Source of the DNA: Bog-756 sp963725275
Lineage (GTDB): Bacteria; Actinomycetota; Acidimicrobiia; Acidimicrobiales; RAAP-2
Assembly (NCBI GenBank): GCA_963725275.1
Contig: CAVRXS010000007.1
Span: forward strand, 558,001 to 622,000
Direction of reading: 5' to 3'
DNA: 64,000 nucleotides
In this document: positions 45,860-55,175 of the stretch, piece by piece
Layout: the number at the start of each line of letters is the position of its first letter
Numbering within the stretch: the first letter of the stretch is position 1
Translations under genes and position numbers: made by a program
The notes under the pieces: generated by a model
Seen by the model: the letters and a program-made list of their open reading frames with translations, nothing else
The model's database searches: none
What the model was told of the DNA's origin: nothing

Positions 45860-46534
45860 TCAGTTCTGGCGACTATTGGCGAGGAATCGGGGTGCCGAAG
45901 GGCAGAAGTCGGCGAGCTCGCAGTCGTCGCACCTCGGTGATCTGGCCTTGCAGGTGGCACGGCCGTGGAGGATGAGGCGGCTGCCGAACGCGCCCCGCCT
46001 CGGGGGCGGGATCATTGCGTTGAGGGCGTACTCGACCTTGACCGGGTCGGTCTCCTCGGTGAGCCCGAGGCGGAGGCTCAGGCGTTGGACGTGGGTGTCG
46101 ACCGGGAGGCCGGGGAGCCCGAACGCGACGCTGAGGACCACATTGGCCGTCTTCCGGCCGACACCCGGCAGGGTGACCAGGTCCTCCATCCGGGTCGGCA
46201 CCGCACCGTCGAACCGGGTGAGGACCGCCCCGGCCATGCCGAGGAGGTTGCGCGTCTTGGCACGGAAGAACCCGGTCGAGCGGATGAGCTCCTCGACGTC
46301 GGTGTCCCTGGCGGCGGCCAATGACGCCGGGTCCGGGTAGCGGGCGAAGAGCGCCGGTGTGGTGAGGTTGACCCGTTCGTCGGTGCACTGCGCGGACAGG
46401 ATGGTCGCCACCAGCAGTTCGAATGCGTTGGCATGGTCGAGCGCGCAGAGCTCTTCGGCGGTGCCGGGATAGAGCCGTTCGAGGCGCTCGTCGGTCACCC
46501 GGGCGCGCCCGGCCGGGCTGCGGGGTCGGGCCAT
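45860..46534 (-). CDS. nth: Endonuclease III
   Basis: DNA glycosylase/AP lyase for oxidised pyrimidines. ATILSAQCTDERVN, helix-hairpin-helix LPGVGRKTANVVL with the catalytic Lys in GRKTA, catalytic Asp in LPVDTHVQRLSLR, and the 4Fe-4S cysteines CKARSPRCDDCELADFC (6-2-5 spacing). 224 residues from the ATG at 46534. Divergent from mshD with 29 bp between starts. Confidence 0.96.
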   Translation of the reverse strand: MARPRSPAGRARVTDERLERLYPGTAEELCALDHANAFELLVATILSAQCTDERVNLTTPALFARYPDPASLAAARDTDVEELIRSTGFFRAKTRNLLGMAGAVLTRFDGAVPTRMEDLVTLPGVGRKTANVVLSVAFGLPGLPVDTHVQRLSLRLGLTEETDPVKVEYALNAMIPPPRRGAFGSRLILHGRATCKARSPRCDDCELADFCPSAPRFLANSRQN

Positions 46535-46563
46535 GGCCGGAGACTACCGGTAGCTTCTCCCGC

Positions 46564-47525
46564 ATGGAGGCAGTGGAGGTGGACACCGACCCCACGCCCC
46601 GTGCGGAGACCGTGACCGAGGTCGGCGAGTTGCTCGCCCGGGTCGGAGCCGCCTCCGGCCACGACCCGCTCAGCGACGACCGCCGCCGGGCCCTGGACCG
46701 GGTCGCGTCCGGTCCATCCGGAGCGCCCGGAGTGCCCGGTCCCCCACCGTTCTTCGCCCTCCTGGCCAGGCGGGGTCCCGCGCATCGCTTGGTCGGCTAC
46801 GGGCAGCTCGACGCCCGGACTGCGGAGGATCCCTACGTGCTCGAGGTCGCGACCGAGCCCGGACCCGGGGCGGACGAGGTGGCCGGTGCGCTCGTCGACA
46901 GCGCGGTGCGAGCCGTGCACGACGCAGGCGGGAGGACCGTGCGGCTGTGGACGACCCGGGCCGGCGAGGCCGACGACCTGCTCGCGACGTCCCGGGGGTT
47001 CGTCCAGGAGCGGGACCTCCTCCAGATGCGGTGCCGCCTCCCCCTCGCGCACGACGCGGGCGCCGGCCGGTCCCCGGTCGCAAACAGGACCCGACCCTTT
47101 CGGGTCGGCGTCGACGAGGATGCCTGGCTCACCGTCAACAACCGGGCCTTCGCCACCCACCCCGAGCAGGGCCACTGGGAGCGGAGCACCCTCCTCGAGC
47201 GCGAGGGGGAGCCGTGGTTCGACCCGGACGGATTCCTGGTGCTCGAGGAGGACGGCCGGATGGCCGGCTCGTGCTGGACGAAGATCCACGCCGCCACCCG
47301 TCCCCCGATGGGCGAGATCTACGTGATCGGTGTCGACCCCGACTTCCAGGGCCGCGGCTGGGGCGCGCGCTGACCCAGGCCGGCTTCGACTGGCTCGCCG
47401 CACAGGGGCTGGGCGTCGGCATGCTCTACGTCGACGCAGCCAACGTGCCGGCGGTCTCGCTCTACCGGGCCATGGGACTGACCGTCGACCATGTCGACCG
47501 GTCGTACAGAGCTGTGATCGGCTGA
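46564..47525 (+). CDS. mshD: Mycothiol synthase, one frame break
   Basis: Acetyltransferase completing mycothiol, the actinobacterial low-molecular-weight thiol. Two GNAT domains; the second shows NRAFATHPEQGHWE, MGEIYVIGVDPDFQGRGWG and after the break LYVDAANVPAVSLYRAMGL. The frame breaks near 47361, best explained by one missing C (GGCCTGGGG read as GGCTGGGG), restoring GLGRALTQAGF. Corrected length about 320 residues. This gene is the best taxonomic marker in the window. Confidence 0.9.
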
Positions 47526-47543
47526 TCAGCCGGGTGGGGCGGG

Positions 47544-48236
47544 TCAGCCGGAGCCGACGAGGTGCCCGATCGAGTAGGTCGCGGTGGCGGCGACGGCGGA
47601 AAAGAGCAGCTGTCGGACGGCCGACCACAGCCAGGACCGGCCGGTGAAGATGGAGAGGGCGGCGCCGGCGCCCAGTGAGGCGATGCCGCCGAGGGCGATC
47701 GACCAGAGGATCGCAGCCGTGCCGCCGATGAACAGCCACGGGAGGAGAGGGATAAACGCACCCACCGAGAAGGCCACGAACGAGGAGACGGCAGCCTGCA
47801 ACGGATTGCCGGTCTGCCCCGGTGCATAGCCGAGCTCCTCGCGTGCGTGGGTCTCGAGGGCCAGCTGCGGGTTGCGCATGATCTTGGCCGAGAGCTCCTC
47901 GGCCAGGTCGGACTCGAGGCCACGGCTCTCGTAGATGGCGGCGAGCTCGCGTCGCTCGTTATCGGGATCGTGCCGGAGCGATTCGCGTTCGACGTCGAGC
48001 TCCCGCTCCATGAGCTCGGACTGCGCTCGCATCGAGACGTACTCACCGGCCGCCATCGAGAACGCCCCGCCGACCAGCCCGGCCAGGCCGGCCAGCCGGA
48101 CCGCCCCCGCCGGTGGGTGGGCGCCTGCCACGCCGAGGATGAGGGCGACGTTGGAGACGAGGCCGTCGCTGATGCCGAAGACGGCGGCCCGCGCGCCGCC
48201 GCCCCTCAGATCGCGATGCCTGTGCTCGATCGCCAC
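47544..48236 (-). CDS. VIT1/CCC1-family membrane transporter
   Basis: Predicted Fe2+/Mn2+ transporter of the vacuolar-iron-transporter type. FGISDGLVSNVALILGVAG begins the first membrane segment, GGAFSMAAGEYVSM the second, then a charged cytoplasmic loop with Glu/Asp clusters (ELDVERESLRHDPDNERREL) and three more C-terminal segments. I use the GTG at 48236 (VAIEHRHRDLRGGG); an upstream TTG at 48296 would add 20 residues. About 230 residues. Confidence 0.88.
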   Translation of the reverse strand: MAIEHRHRDLRGGGARAAVFGISDGLVSNVALILGVAGAHPPAGAVRLAGLAGLVGGAFSMAAGEYVSMRAQSELMERELDVERESLRHDPDNERRELAAIYESRGLESDLAEELSAKIMRNPQLALETHAREELGYAPGQTGNPLQAAVSSFVAFSVGAFIPLLPWLFIGGTAAILWSIALGGIASLGAGAALSIFTGRSWLWSAVRQLLFSAVAATATYSIGHLVGSG

Positions 48237-48375
48237 GCACCCGATCGTAACGAGCACGCCGCGCTCGAGGCGGTACTCAGCCGGTGCGACAGGCAACCCT
48301 CACCCCCATCCGCCAGTCTGAGCCCGGTCAGTGCTCAACGGGCGTGCGGCGCCCGGGTCCCGTACAGTCGCGGCC

Positions 48376-48831
48376 ATGGCAACCACCGTGCAGGGGATCG
48401 AGGGATTCAAGCCGCTCGTCGGCACCCATCTCGGCTACACCGCGTGGCATCGTGTCGATCAGGACCAGGTCGACCGGTTTGCCGACGCGACCGGCGACCA
48501 CCAGTGGATCCACGTGGACCCCGAGCGTGCCAAGACCGGACCGTTCGGCGGGACCATCGCCCACGGGTACCTCACCCTTTCGCTCGCGCCGGTGCTCCTC
48601 GGTCAGGTCCTGACCGTCGAAGGCACCTCGTTCGGCGTCAACTACGGCTGCAACAAGGTGCGCTTCCCCTCGCCGGTGCCGGTCGGGAGCAATCTGCGGA
48701 TGGGAGCAGCCATCTCCGAGGTGGACGATGTCACCGACGGGGTGCAGGTCGTCATCGACCTGACCTTCGAAACGGAGGGCTCGTCGAAGCCGAGCTGCGT
48801 GGCCCAGGTGGTCTACCGCTACTACTCCTGA
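48376..48831 (+). CDS. MaoC-type (R)-specific enoyl-CoA hydratase
   Basis: Hot-dog fold dehydratase/hydratase. The catalytic Asp/His pair sits in RFADATGDHQWIHVDPERA, followed by FGGTIAHGYLTLSLAP, the hydratase-2 signature. 151 residues, single domain. ATG at 48376. It is a stand-alone gene before the MerR-like regulator; likely acts on acyl-CoA or acyl-ACP in fatty-acid metabolism. Confidence 0.9.
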   Translation: MATTVQGIEGFKPLVGTHLGYTAWHRVDQDQVDRFADATGDHQWIHVDPERAKTGPFGGTIAHGYLTLSLAPVLLGQVLTVEGTSFGVNYGCNKVRFPSPVPVGSNLRMGAAISEVDDVTDGVQVVIDLTFETEGSSKPSCVAQVVYRYYS

Positions 48832-48869
48832 CGAACTCCCAGGCCACCGGCGTGAGCGGGCGGTGACTC

Positions 48870-48888
48870 GTACAATGTGAGCATGTAC
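48870..48888. promoter_or_regulatory. Dyad upstream of the MerR-like gene
   Basis: GTACA...TGTAC arms within a 19-bp stretch, 15 bp before the ATG of the regulator. Position and size suit an autoregulatory operator. Inference. Confidence 0.35.
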
Positions 48889-48903
48889 TCCTAGAGTGGG
48901 TGC

Positions 48904-49818
48904 ATGGACATGCGGGTCGAACACCTCTCGGCACGCTCGGGCGTGTCGGTGGACACCGTCCGCTACTACCAGAGCAAGGGCCTCCTCGATCCACCCCGAC
49001 GAGAGGGCCGGATCGCCTGGTACGACGAGGCACACCTGGCCCGGCTGGCCCGGATCCGGGCCCTCCAGGAGCGCGGGTTCACCCTCGCCACCATCGCCCG
49101 CCTGGTCTCCGGGGAGCTCGACGCGGCCGACGAGGCGCTGCTCGGCGAGCTCTCGGGGCTCCCCCACTCCGGGCCCGGGTCGGGTGCCGGGACCGACGGG
49201 ACACCCGGCGACGACCCCGCGCAGGCGGGCGGGACCGAGGAGCCCCGGACCTACACGCTGGCCGAGCTCGCCGCAGAGACCGGTATCCCGCTGGCCCTGC
49301 TCAAGGCCGTCGAGGCCGAGAAGCTGCTGATCCCACGCCGGGTCGCCGGCCTCGAGCGCTACACGGAGGAGGACGTGGCCGCGGCGAGCGCCGCCCTGCT
49401 CCTGCTCGAGTGGGGCATCCCGCTCCCCGCACTGCTCGACCTCGCCCGCCTCCACCACGAGGCCACCGAGACCGTGGCACGGGGTGCGGTCGACCTGTTC
49501 TCGCGCTTCGTGCGCGACCCGCTCCGCGCGGGCGGCGAACCGGGCCCGGACGGGCGTCCCGCGACACCCGGGGACCCGGACCACACCCCGGCGGGTGCGC
49601 CCGTCGAGCGGTTGCTGCAGGCCTACGCCGAGCTGCTCCCGGCGGTCAACACCCTGGTCGGACATCACTTCACCCGCACCCTCGTGCAGGTCGCCCTCGA
49701 CCACGTCGAACAGGTCGGCACCGAGGGGGAGCGCCGCGCCATCTGGGACCTCATCGAGCGCGACCGGGTCGACGAGCCCCCGCTGGAAGACGGCGAGCGG
49801 GCGGCGGCCGGCCGTTGA
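48904..49818 (+). CDS. Regulator with two MerR-like domains
   Basis: 304 residues. Residues 3-70 are a MerR helix-turn-helix: LSARSGVSVDTVRYYQSKGL, IAWYDEAHLARLARI, ERGFTLATIARL. A Gly/Pro/Asp linker (about 84-115) follows. Residues 116-182 repeat the pattern in the same order: YTLAELAAETGIPLALLKAVE, ERYTEEDVAA, EWGIPLPALLDL. The C-terminal ~120 residues are helical and may bind an effector. No cysteine pair for metal sensing. MerR proteins normally carry one such domain and dimerise; a tandem copy is uncommon. Its stop overlaps the TTG of menG. Confidence 0.85.
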   Translation: MDMRVEHLSARSGVSVDTVRYYQSKGLLDPPRREGRIAWYDEAHLARLARIRALQERGFTLATIARLVSGELDAADEALLGELSGLPHSGPGSGAGTDGTPGDDPAQAGGTEEPRTYTLAELAAETGIPLALLKAVEAEKLLIPRRVAGLERYTEEDVAAASAALLLLEWGIPLPALLDLARLHHEATETVARGAVDLFSRFVRDPLRAGGEPGPDGRPATPGDPDHTPAGAPVERLLQAYAELLPAVNTLVGHHFTRTLVQVALDHVEQVGTEGERRAIWDLIERDRVDEPPLEDGERAAAGR

Positions 49819-50591
49819 CCGGCACCAGCAGCGGACCGCCCGAGGGTCGGGCCACCACGACGGCCACCATCGCGGTCGAGACCGCTGCCCGTGCACGGGA
49901 TGCCGGCCTGCCCACCGGCACGGAGAAGACCGCCGCGGTCCGATCGATGTTCGACGCGATCGCTCCGCGCTACGACCTGGTCAACCGAACGATGACCGGC
50001 GGCCTCGACCAGCGGTGGCGCAGGCAGTCGCTCCGGGCGCTCGGGTTGCCGGCGGACTCGATCGTGCTCGACCTGGCATGCGGAACCGGGGACTTCCTAC
50101 GGCTGCTCGCCGAGAGCGGCCATCGGTCGATCGGCATCGACCTCTCCTGGGGGATGCTCACCGCCAACCGCGCCGGTCGCCCGCTGGCCCAGGCCGACGG
50201 AGCATCCCTTCCGGTGACCGGCGGCGCTGTCGACGGAGTCACCTGCGGCTACGCCCTCCGCAACTTCACCGACCTCGCGGCCGTCTTCGGCGAGCTCGGA
50301 CGCATCGTCCGCCCGGGTGGGCGGATCAGCCTGCTCGAGGTGGCCGAGCCCGCCGGTGGCCCGCTCCGGGCCGGCCACCGCCTCTGGTTCCGTCAGGTGG
50401 TGCCCCTCATCGGCGGGCTCCTCTCCGACCGGTCCGCCTACCGCTACCTCCCGAAGTCGACCGCCTACCTGCCGACCACGGACGAGCTCCGCGCCATGCT
50501 CACCGGGGCCGGGTTCTCGACGGTCAACCGGCGGGCCCTCACCGGGGGGCTCTGCCAGCTGATCACCGCGACGAGGAGGGGTCGACCGTGA
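49815..50591 (+). CDS. menG: Demethylmenaquinone methyltransferase
   Basis: SAM-dependent UbiE/MenG methyltransferase, last step of menaquinone synthesis. FDAIAPRYDLVNRTMTGGLD is the family signature, DLACGTGDFLRLL motif I, GYALRNFTDLAAVFGELGR and PGGRISLLEVAEP. The C-terminus has YLPKSTAYLPTTDEL. 258 residues. TTG start at 49815 within the MerR stop codon; stop overlaps the menF GTG by 4 nt. Confidence 0.93.
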   Translation: MTGTSSGPPEGRATTTATIAVETAARARDAGLPTGTEKTAAVRSMFDAIAPRYDLVNRTMTGGLDQRWRRQSLRALGLPADSIVLDLACGTGDFLRLLAESGHRSIGIDLSWGMLTANRAGRPLAQADGASLPVTGGAVDGVTCGYALRNFTDLAAVFGELGRIVRPGGRISLLEVAEPAGGPLRAGHRLWFRQVVPLIGGLLSDRSAYRYLPKSTAYLPTTDELRAMLTGAGFSTVNRRALTGGLCQLITATRRGRP

Positions 50592-51979
50592 GCGCGGTGG
50601 CCCTGCGACTGCCCCTCCCCGACGGGCCGCCGGTCGATCCCTACGCCCTCGCCGGCCGGACCGGGGTGTTCCTCGCCGCCGAGGGACGGCTCCAGGTCGG
50701 GCTCGGGCTCGCGGCCACACTCCGACTCCCCCACGGTCTCACCGCGCAGGCCGACCTCGACCGGGCCCTCGACGACCTGGCCGCCATCCGGTGCGACGAT
50801 CGTCTGGCGGGCCCCGCGCGCGTCGCGGCGGGTCACGCGGTCCGCGCCTTCGGGGCCCTCCCCTTCGATCGTGCAGCGGCGACCGAGCTCACCGTGCCGA
50901 CCCTGCTCTACGGCCGCGAACCGGACGGCACCGAATGGGTGACCCTCGTCGCCGACGACCCGGGCGGGCTGCCCGACCCGGACCGCTACCCCGGAGCCGG
51001 CCATGCGTTGCGGGCCCGGCTCCTGGCCGCTGCACACCCGGACCGGATGGGCCAGGACGCAGCGGACCCGGGTGCACCCGGCACGGCCCGGGTCGTGCCC
51101 CGTTCGTCGGACGACGGGTTCCGGTCCGCCGTGGCCGACGCCGTGGCCGCCATCGACCGCGGCGAGCTCGCCAAGGTCGTCCTCGCCCGCCAGGCGGATG
51201 TCACCCTTGCACGACCGATCGACGTCGCCGCCCTGCTCCGCCGGTGGGGCGCGATCGAGCCGAGCTGCGCGCTGTTCTCCCTCCCGACGCCCGCCGGTCA
51301 GTTCGTGGGAGCCAGCCCGGAGCTCCTGGTGGAGCGCACCGGCGACCGCTTCCGGTGTCTGCCGCTCGCCGGGACAACCGCACGACTCCCCGGCCGGCAC
51401 GGCCCGGACGGGGAGCTCCTCGAATCGGACAAGGACAGCGAGGAGCACCGGCTGGTGGTCGATGCGGTCCGCGACACGCTCTCCCCGCTCAGCGTCGAGC
51501 TCGAGGTACCCGACCGGCCCGGTCTGGTCCGCCTTCACAACATGACCCACCTCGGCACACCGGTCACCGGCATCCTGGCCACGAGCGACGACGCCGTGAC
51601 GGGCGGTGGCATCCGGACGCCGAGCGCACTGCACCTCGTGGCCGCCCTGCACCCGACGCCGGCGGTCGGCGGCGTCCCCCGCGATGCAGCCCTCGCCGCC
51701 ATCGACCGGCTCGAGCCCGACCGGCGCGGGACCTACGCCGGACCGGTCGGCTTCGTCGACGCGGCCGGTGACGGCCGTTGGGTCATCGGGATCCGGGCCG
51801 TGACCGTGGCCGGCTCAGCTGCCCGGATGGTTGCCGGGGTCGGCGTGGTCCGTGGATCGCTCGCCGAAGCCGAGCTGGTCGAGGCGACCCTCAAGTTCAC
51901 CGCCGTCTTCGACGCACTCGTTCCCGGGCAACCGTTCTCGACCGCCGAGAACACAGCAGCCCGGGCGGCCGTGGGCTGA
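50588..51979 (+). CDS. menF: Isochorismate synthase
   Basis: Chorismate-binding enzyme feeding menaquinone synthesis. Catalytic half: LAKVVLARQADVTL with Lys, LPLAGTTARLPGRHG, ESDKDSEEHRLVVDAVRD with Glu, MTHLGTPVTG, RGTYAGPVGFVDA and GVGVVRGSLAEAELVE. The absence of LLES-type feedback and the coupling to menG favour isochorismate synthase over anthranilate or salicylate synthases. 463 residues from a GTG. Confidence 0.9.
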   Translation: MSAVALRLPLPDGPPVDPYALAGRTGVFLAAEGRLQVGLGLAATLRLPHGLTAQADLDRALDDLAAIRCDDRLAGPARVAAGHAVRAFGALPFDRAAATELTVPTLLYGREPDGTEWVTLVADDPGGLPDPDRYPGAGHALRARLLAAAHPDRMGQDAADPGAPGTARVVPRSSDDGFRSAVADAVAAIDRGELAKVVLARQADVTLARPIDVAALLRRWGAIEPSCALFSLPTPAGQFVGASPELLVERTGDRFRCLPLAGTTARLPGRHGPDGELLESDKDSEEHRLVVDAVRDTLSPLSVELEVPDRPGLVRLHNMTHLGTPVTGILATSDDAVTGGGIRTPSALHLVAALHPTPAVGGVPRDAALAAIDRLEPDRRGTYAGPVGFVDAAGDGRWVIGIRAVTVAGSAARMVAGVGVVRGSLAEAELVEATLKFTAVFDALVPGQPFSTAENTAARAAVG

Positions 51980-51988
51980 GCCGGCGAG

Positions 51989-52844
51989 TCAGCCCACCGC
52001 ATCGCCGCGGACCGGGCGGCGGCCGTACCGGATGATGACCTCCGCTAGGACCTCGGGTGCGTCACGGGCGACGAAGTGCCCGGCCCGGGGCACCGTGACC
52101 AGCTCGGCGCCTGGCACCGACCGGGCCAGGGTGCGACCCGCCTCCGGCCGCACGACGAGGTCCCACTCCCCGACCACCACCGCGGTCGGGACCCGGATGC
52201 CCGGCAGGGCCGCGGTGACCGTGGGGAGCTCGGCGATCAGGGCCCGCTGCTCGATGAGGAAGGTCCGCCGGCGACGTCCCAGCGTCCCGTCCTCACCGCC
52301 CAGGTCGTCGCGGTCCGGGATGACGGTCGAGAGCTGGTCACGGTAGCGCGCCGGGCATACCGGATCAGAGGCCGTACCCGCTGGAGAACCTCCCCAACGA
52401 CAGCAGCCCGGCCACGGCGAGCACGTCCCCGACCACCGCCAGGTTGAGTGCGCGGTCGACGACGTCCAGGCTGTCAGGGGTACAGGAGGCACCGACCAGG
52501 ACGAGCGCGGAGACCAGCCCGGGGTGGGCGTCGGCCAGCAGCACCGCGACAGCGCCGGACCAGCTGTGGGCCACGACCGTCGCCGGCCCGGCGACGCAGG
52601 CTTCGATGAGACGGGCCACCAGTTCGGCGTTTGCAGCCACGCCGCGTGCCTCTCCGTCGGTCTCCCCGTATCCGGGGCGGTCGGGGACGAGCACCCGCAG
52701 CGAGGGTTCGAGGAGGCCGAGCACCGGATCCCACGACGCGTGCGTGCCCGGCTGGCCGTGGAGCAGGACCACCGGCGGGCCGGACCCACGGTCGACCGTG
52801 ACGAGCACCGCCGCTCCGCCTACGGACGCGCCGGGACAGGCCAC
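51989..52844 (-). CDS. Alpha/beta hydrolase, one frame break
   Basis: HVVLLHGQPGT-like oxyanion motif (PPVVLLHGQPGTHASW), the nucleophile Ser in VVAHSWSGAVAVLL, the acid in VVVGEWDLVVRPE and His in VPRAGHFVARDAP. One extra base near 52370 breaks the frame between the cap region and the last third. Corrected length about 284 residues from a GTG at 52844. It faces menF tail to tail. Substrate unknown; could be MenH-like but the family is too broad to say. Confidence 0.8.
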
Positions 52845-52919
52845 GGCACGGGCCGGGTGGGGTGGGTCGGGGGACGGTCGGCGGGCGAGACCTGTCCGGT
52901 GCCGGTCACGGCACCGGCA

Positions 52920-53663
52920 TCAGGTGCGCACGGCCTGCGGACGGCGTCGGCCGGCACCGACGAGCCGCTGCACTCCCCACCAGGTCACCAGGGCCAGCGC
53001 CTCGAGCACGATGAACGTGGACATCTTGGACTCGCCCTCGACCCGGTCGACGAAGCGGATCGGGACCTCGACGACCTGTGCGCCCTGCCGCTTGGCCTCG
53101 TAGGTCATCTCGATCTGGAACCCGTACCCCTCGGCCCTGATCCGGTCGAGATCGATGCGCTCGAGCACCGAGGCGGCGTATGCCCGGAATCCGGCGGTGG
53201 AGTCGGCGACGCCGAGGCCGAGCAGCGCCGAGGCATAGAGGTTGCCGCCCCGCGAGAGCAGCCGGCGGTGCCAGGCCCAGTTGGGGATCGAGCCGCCCGG
53301 GACGTACCGGGACCCGATGACGAGCTCGTTCCCGTCCGCCAGGGGCGCCACCAGCGCGGGCAACGCCTCCGGCTCGTGCGAGAGATCGGCGTCCATCTCG
53401 ACGCAGGCGTCGAACCCGCGCTCGAGCCCCCACCGGAACCCGGCCCGGTAGGCGCTGCCCAGACCCGACTTTTCGTGGCGGCGGAGGACGTCGATGTTGC
53501 CGAGCTCCTTGCCGATCCGCTCGGCCATGTCGGCCGTCCCGTCCGGGCTCCCGTCGTCGACCACCAGAACGGTGGCGGCAGGAACCGCGGAGCGGATCCT
53601 GCGCAGCACGTGATCGATGTTCGGTGACTCGTTGTACGTGGGGAGCACCACCAGTACATCCAT
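52920..53663 (-). CDS. Polyprenol-phosphate mannosyltransferase (GT2)
   Basis: Cytoplasmic GT2 of the DPM1/Ppm1 type making polyprenyl-phosphate-mannose from GDP-mannose. VLPTYNESPNIDHVL, VVDDGSPDGTADMAE, VEMDADLSHEPEALP (DXD) and IGSRYVPGGSIPNW, then STAGFRAYAASVL and EVPIRFVDRVEGESKM are all family landmarks. 247 residues. It would provide the lipid donor needed by the membrane mannosyltransferases at the left end of this window. Confidence 0.88.
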   Translation of the reverse strand: MDVLVVLPTYNESPNIDHVLRRIRSAVPAATVLVVDDGSPDGTADMAERIGKELGNIDVLRRHEKSGLGSAYRAGFRWGLERGFDACVEMDADLSHEPEALPALVAPLADGNELVIGSRYVPGGSIPNWAWHRRLLSRGGNLYASALLGLGVADSTAGFRAYAASVLERIDLDRIRAEGYGFQIEMTYEAKRQGAQVVEVPIRFVDRVEGESKMSTFIVLEALALVTWWGVQRLVGAGRRRPQAVRT

Positions 53664-53742
53664 CAGCGCAGCTTACGGGACGGTCCGGACCCCGGCGGTG
53701 GCAGGGCGCCGCGCCCGCGGCAGGCGCGGGAGGCGGTGGGCT

Positions 53743-55125
53743 TCACCGCTCGCCCGGGACGGAGGGGGCGTGGGCCGCGCCGTTCCACCCGATCGCTCCT
53801 TCCGCGGGGCCGGCCCCGTCGACTCCCTGGACCGGCGCGTCCGCTGCACCGGACAGCCCGTCCGGGTCGTGCGAGGACCGGGTGCGCTCCCAGACCTCAC
53901 GGAAGATGACCTGGATCGCGCTCCCGACCGGGATGGCCACGAGGGCCCCGGTCAACGCGCCGAGCGAGGAGCCGAAGACGCCGCCGAGATTGGCCCCCAC
54001 GAGCACCGCCAACAGCACCCAGAGCGGGTTCATCCGCACGGTCCGGCTCATCACCACCGGGTAGAGGAAGTGGTTCTCGACGAGCTGGAACCCGATGAAG
54101 ACGGCCACGGCGATCACGCCGGCGGTCGGTGAGTGCAGCGCTGCCAACAGCACGCTGGGTACACCGGCGATCAGGCCTCCGACCAGCGGGATCATGGCCA
54201 CCAGCGCCACCCAGAGGCCGATCAGGAGGGCGAAGGGCACGCCGAGGATCAGCATGGTGACGAAGATGACGACACCGAACAGCCACGAGAGGGCGACGGT
54301 CCCGAGCACGTAGGAGGTCACCGAGCGGGCCACCGTTGTCGAGACCTCCTCGATGGTCCGGCGCAGACCGGGGTTGATGGCCCCGAGGAACGCAGCGCGG
54401 AGCTGGGGGGCCTCGAGCAGCATGAACAGGGAGAGGAAGGCGATCGTGCTGAGGGCCAGGATGGTCGAGAAGACCGCCGAGGCCAGGTTGGTCCCGACCG
54501 ACAGCGCAGGCTTGCCGAGACTCTGGGCCGCGGCCTTGAGGCGGGGTGCGTTCTTCTGCACCCAGGTCAGGAGGTGGAGGCGCTGGAGGGTGTGGGCCAG
54601 CCAGCCGTGCCCCTTCTGGACCTGGTCGACCATGGCCGGCAGGCGTTCGGCCACATGGGTGAGGGTGTTCACGAGGGGGTAGCCGAACAGCGCGAGCAGG
54701 CCGGCGAAAGCGAGTGCGGCAGCGGCGAAGACCGTGGCCACCGCGCTGCCGCGCCGGAACCGGTGGCGCTGGAGGAAGACCACCGACGGGTTGAGCACGA
54801 GCGCGATGAACGCCGAGATGAGGATCCAGAGGATGATCTCCCGGAGTCGACCGATGAGCCGGTAGAGGACCCAGGTGGCGATGACCACGGCATCGACGGT
54901 CAGGATCGTGCGCAGCGGGATGCCTTTTGCCGACGCCGCCGCGAAGAGCCGCTCGCGGCGGGGTGCGTCGGGACCAACGGACCGGTCGCGGAGTTCGGAA
55001 GGGGTCTCGTTGATGACCGTGGTCGCGCCCGGGACGGTCACCGGCGTGCCCTCGGGGACCGGCACCGTGGGGCCGGTTCCGGGGGTCCGCCCACCCGGTG
55101 GGAGCTCCTCGCGCGACTCGGCCAC
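53743..55125 (-). CDS. AI-2E family transporter-like membrane protein
   Basis: 460-residue polytopic membrane protein of the AI-2E/PerM family. Two N-terminal membrane segments (VIATWVLYRLIGRLREIILW, ISAFIALVLNPSVV), a central soluble part, then SLFMLLEAPQLR, PLVGGLIAGVPSVLLAAL and a C-terminal bundle ending FREVWE. Long Pro/Gly/Ser-rich tails flank the core. The cargo is unknown; some members export small molecules or act as antiporters. GTG start at 55125. Confidence 0.88.
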   Translation of the reverse strand: MAESREELPPGGRTPGTGPTVPVPEGTPVTVPGATTVINETPSELRDRSVGPDAPRRERLFAAASAKGIPLRTILTVDAVVIATWVLYRLIGRLREIILWILISAFIALVLNPSVVFLQRHRFRRGSAVATVFAAAALAFAGLLALFGYPLVNTLTHVAERLPAMVDQVQKGHGWLAHTLQRLHLLTWVQKNAPRLKAAAQSLGKPALSVGTNLASAVFSTILALSTIAFLSLFMLLEAPQLRAAFLGAINPGLRRTIEEVSTTVARSVTSYVLGTVALSWLFGVVIFVTMLILGVPFALLIGLWVALVAMIPLVGGLIAGVPSVLLAALHSPTAGVIAVAVFIGFQLVENHFLYPVVMSRTVRMNPLWVLLAVLVGANLGGVFGSSLGALTGALVAIPVGSAIQVIFREVWERTRSSHDPDGLSGAADAPVQGVDGAGPAEGAIGWNGAAHAPSVPGER

Positions 55126-55175
55126 ACTGCCAGCATGGCAGGTCCAAGGGGTCGCGCCGTGCCAACATAGCGGTG

